Assembly (NCBI GenBank): GCA_029204225.1
Contig: CM055109.1
Coordinates: 22,470,422 to 22,534,421, forward strand
Length of the DNA stretch: 64,000 nt
Direction of reading: 5' to 3'
DNA from: Diphasiastrum complanatum
Lineage: Eukaryota > Streptophyta > Lycopodiopsida > Lycopodiales > Lycopodiaceae
Each line of letters begins with the position of its first letter. Position 1 is the stretch's first letter. The notes below the pieces were generated by a model. The model did no database searches, was not told the DNA's origin, and saw only the letters and a program-made list of their open reading frames with translations. Below, piece by piece: positions 61,672-64,000 of the stretch. The position numbers were made by a program, and so were the translations under genes.

Positions 61672-64000
61672 ATGGCTTCCAATGGTGGGATCATGCTAGA
61701 GTCTAGTGAAAGGTTGAGTTCATCAAACTACTCTACTTGGAAAGTGAGGATGGAGTCCTTACTTGAGTTGAATGAACTCATGGACATAGTTGCAGAAATT
61801 GAAGAGAGACCTCTCACACTTCAAGAGCAACAAAGGTTTGATAAGAAGGCCAAAAGGGCTCTTCATATCATTAAAATGAATGTTACAAATGAACTTCTCA
61901 AGGAAGTTGGAAAGTGTCAAAGTGCAAGTGAGGCATGGAATGCCTTAAAGAAGCTCTTTGAATCAAAGTCCACATCTAGGGTATTGACCCTAAGGAGACA
62001 AATATTTTCTAGTAGGCAAAGAGAGGGTGAAAGTGCTCATGCATTTATCTTGAGAGTTAAGTCCCCAAGTGATGATTTAGCATGCATTGATGAGAACATA
62101 AAAGATGGTGAAATAGTCCAAGTTATGTTGAATGGTTTGCTAAATGAACATGCTAACCTTGTGCAAAGTTTTGCCATTCAAAGAGTCTTGCCAAGTGTGG
62201 TTGACTTGCAAGAAATCTTATTGGCTGAAGAACATAGGTTGCAATCAAAGCTTGATGGTGCATCCTTGCAAGGTGGAGGTGAAGAGGCTTTCTTCACAAA
62301 AGGCAAATTCAAGGGCAAAGGTAAAGGCAAAGGGAAATGGTCCAAAGGTGGTAACTTTGATCATGATGATCACTCTTCCTCTTCCTCTTCTACTAAGAAC
62401 AATAAGTCAAAGTTCAAGTGCTTTTATTGTGGGATAAAAGGTCATTTTGCAAATGAATGTTATAAGAAGAAAAGAGAGCAAGGAGAGAGGCAAGGAAATC
62501 TTACAATAGATGAGGAAGAACATAACACATGTGAATCACTTGTTATGACTTCAAGTTTGTTAGCCAACATAGATGATAATGATCCTTGGTGGATTGATAG
62601 TGGAGCCTCATCTCACATGACAAGACATAAGGAATATTTTACATCCTTATTGTCTTATGAGGGAGAAGGTAACATCATCTACACTGCAAATGATGGTCAA
62701 TGTGACATCAAAGGCATAGGCACTATTCCTATTTCCCTTTCAACAAATAGGAAAGCAAATCTTGAAAATGTTTTGTACATTCCTTCAATCACTAAGAATT
62801 TGCTTAGTGTAAGTCAAATGATTGACAAAGGACTTGATGTGGAGTTCATTGGAGATGCATGTTTGATAAGTAAATGTGGATCCTTGATTGCTCAAGGTAG
62901 GAGGCATGGTAAACTTTTCAAGCTTGATGCATGTGTGATCTCTAATCATGAAGGATGTATGGCTAGGGAGCAATTGACAAACCAAGAAGTTTGGCACAAG
63001 AGGTTGGGCCATCCCAACTTCAAATCTTTGGAGGTAATGGCAAAGAAAGAGCTTGTTCTTGGTCTCCCTAAAAGTCTTGTTGCAAACAATAGTGTTTGTG
63101 AACATTGTGCCTTGTCCAAATCTCATAGACTTGCTTATTCTAGATCTACTTCTAGATCTAAAGAAGCTTTTCAACTTGTGCATTCTGATATTCATTCTTC
63201 TAGTACAACTAGCAATGGTGGGGCAAAGATGTATGCAACTTTCATTGATGACTTTAGTAGGTATACTTGGATCTATCTTCTTAAAAGTAAGGATGAAGTG
63301 TTTGCTGCATTTGTCAAGTTCAAGAATGAAATGGAAAACCAATTCAATACAAAGATCAAATGCTTAAGATCTGATAATGGAGGGGAATACACCTCAAATA
63401 GGTTCAAAGACTTTTGTATAGCACATGGGATTAAGAGGGAGATGTCTAGTCCTAGGACTCCACAACAGAATGGAGTGGCCGAGAGGAAGAATAGAACCCT
63501 TTGTGAATGTGCCAAGGCAATGAGACTACATGCTAATCTTGCTAAGTCTTTTTGGGGGGAAGCTTTAGCATGTGCTAACTATCTATGTAATAGATGGACA
63601 AGTGCTTCCTTGGATGGTAAAACTCCTCATGAGGTTCTTTATGGTAGAAGGCCGAGTGTCAAGCATTGTAGGATCTTTGGATGTACATGTTTTGTCAATA
63701 TCACACTTGATGATAGAACTAAAGAAGATCCTTCATCAAAGAAGGGTGTGTTTGTTGGCTATAGTGAAGTAAGCAAGGCTTACAAAGTGTACATTCCTTC
63801 TACAAAGAAAGTTGTCATAAGTAGGGATGTCATCTTTCATGAAGAGAATGTTTCCAATGTTGTTGATGTTGATGTTGATGTGCCTACTAATCATCATGAT
63901 GTGCAAGATGTCTTGGATGAAGATGGAGATGCCACTCCAAAGCAAACTTCAAGGAAGACTCAAAGGCAAAGGGCTAAGCCATCAAGGCTAACCTATGATG
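61672..64000 (+). CDS. Copia gag-pol polyprotein, 5' 776 codons, uninterrupted
   Basis: ATG at 61672; every codon to the window end is open. Gag (NYSTWKVRMESLL, SASEAWNALKKLFESKS) leads to the CCHC knuckle CFYCGIKGHFANEC at residues 250-263. The protease motif WWIDSGASSHM has its Asp at 309. Integrase HHCC residues are His442, His447, Cys476 and Cys479 (WHKRLGHPNF, CEHC). The catalytic triad is Asp506 (HSDIHS), Asp568 (RSDNGGEY) and Glu604 (NGVAERKN), with 35 residues between the last two. GKTPHEVLYGRRPSVKHCRI and the KKGVFVGYSE block mark the integrase C-terminal part. RT should follow outside. Gag and pol share one frame without a stop between them, as usual in plant copia. The absence of lesions suggests recent activity. 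Confidence 0.95.
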   Translation, partial: MASNGGIMLESSERLSSSNYSTWKVRMESLLELNELMDIVAEIEERPLTLQEQQRFDKKAKRALHIIKMNVTNELLKEVGKCQSASEAWNALKKLFESKSTSRVLTLRRQIFSSRQREGESAHAFILRVKSPSDDLACIDENIKDGEIVQVMLNGLLNEHANLVQSFAIQRVLPSVVDLQEILLAEEHRLQSKLDGASLQGGGEEAFFTKGKFKGKGKGKGKWSKGGNFDHDDHSSSSSSTKNNKSKFKCFYCGIKGHFANECYKKKREQGERQGNLTIDEEEHNTCESLVMTSSLLANIDDNDPWWIDSGASSHMTRHKEYFTSLLSYEGEGNIIYTANDGQCDIKGIGTIPISLSTNRKANLENVLYIPSITKNLLSVSQMIDKGLDVEFIGDACLISKCGSLIAQGRRHGKLFKLDACVISNHEGCMAREQLTNQEVWHKRLGHPNFKSLEVMAKKELVLGLPKSLVANNSVCEHCALSKSHRLAYSRSTSRSKEAFQLVHSDIHSSSTTSNGGAKMYATFIDDFSRYTWIYLLKSKDEVFAAFVKFKNEMENQFNTKIKCLRSDNGGEYTSNRFKDFCIAHGIKREMSSPRTPQQNGVAERKNRTLCECAKAMRLHANLAKSFWGEALACANYLCNRWTSASLDGKTPHEVLYGRRPSVKHCRIFGCTCFVNITLDDRTKEDPSSKKGVFVGYSEVSKAYKVYIPSTKKVVISRDVIFHEENVSNVVDVDVDVPTNHHDVQDVLDEDGDATPKQTSRKTQRQRAKPSRLTYD

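Larger units (their letters stand above)
59930..64000 (+). mobile_element. Ty1/copia retrotransposon, left part, apparently intact
   Basis: The 5' LTR ends in CA at 60499, and the primer-binding site TGGTATCAGAGC (initiator Met tRNA) follows at once. A leader of about 1.16 kb precedes an open gag-pol frame from 61672 to the window end. RT, RNase H and the 3' LTR lie beyond the window, so age and completeness cannot be judged. The LTR start near 59930-59946 is an estimate. Confidence 0.93.

Overview
This window is nuclear DNA of a land plant with a repeat-rich genome. It holds three conserved plant genes with GT-AG introns and plant-type Ty1/copia, Ty3/gypsy chromovirus, hAT and LINE elements. 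Long (AG)n/(CT)n tracts recur throughout. The protein families do not fix the lineage. The loose gene spacing and one 18 kb intron suggest a fern or another large-genome non-flowering vascular plant, but that is inference. I found no operons, CRISPR arrays or rRNA genes, and no convincing tRNA gene.

The three host genes are all on the minus strand and all appear intact. (1) GEX1/Brambleberry-type nuclear fusion protein, 8941-11951: six exons, 586 codons. (2) CHMP7-type ESCRT-III (SNF7) protein, 25499-45929: eight exons, 436 codons; its first intron is about 17.9 kb and full of transposons. (3) OTUD6-type deubiquitinase, 55979-57884: two exons, 355 codons. I set the exon boundaries by reading the splice sites and checking that phase is kept across every junction. 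Two broken host-gene fragments are also present: a chloroplast J-protein relic (about 17.05-17.34 kb) and a PPR relic (20.77-20.95 kb).

Layout: 1-3.5 kb is AT-rich DNA with a copia relic. 3.5-8.6 kb is a decayed LINE lying between two TC tracts, ending next to a microsatellite palindrome just downstream of GEX1. 8.9-12 kb is GEX1. 12-20.6 kb holds two diverged hAT transposase relics, inverted-repeat arms, small hairpin elements and the J-protein relic. 20.6-25.4 kb is mostly unassigned. 25.5-45.9 kb is CHMP7. 46-55.9 kb is sparse, with a 216 bp MITE, a copia RNase H relic and a complete 799 bp non-autonomous hAT element. 56-57.9 kb is the OTU gene. 59.9 kb to the end is the left part of a copia element whose gag-pol frame is open to the window edge.

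The CHMP7 intron shows a readable insertion history. An old gypsy integrase relic was split by a hAT-type element with a near-perfect 8 bp target duplication. That element was split by a chromovirus (target duplication GCTAC), and the chromovirus LTR was split by a second member of the same family (target duplication CCCTC). LTR divergence agrees with this order: about 3 percent in the outer copy and about 0.6 percent in the inner.

I see no unmistakable new multi-gene system. The observations most worth following are the copy-specific palindromes at both ends of two related hAT elements, the LINE between (TC)n tracts, and the split CHMP7 gene.
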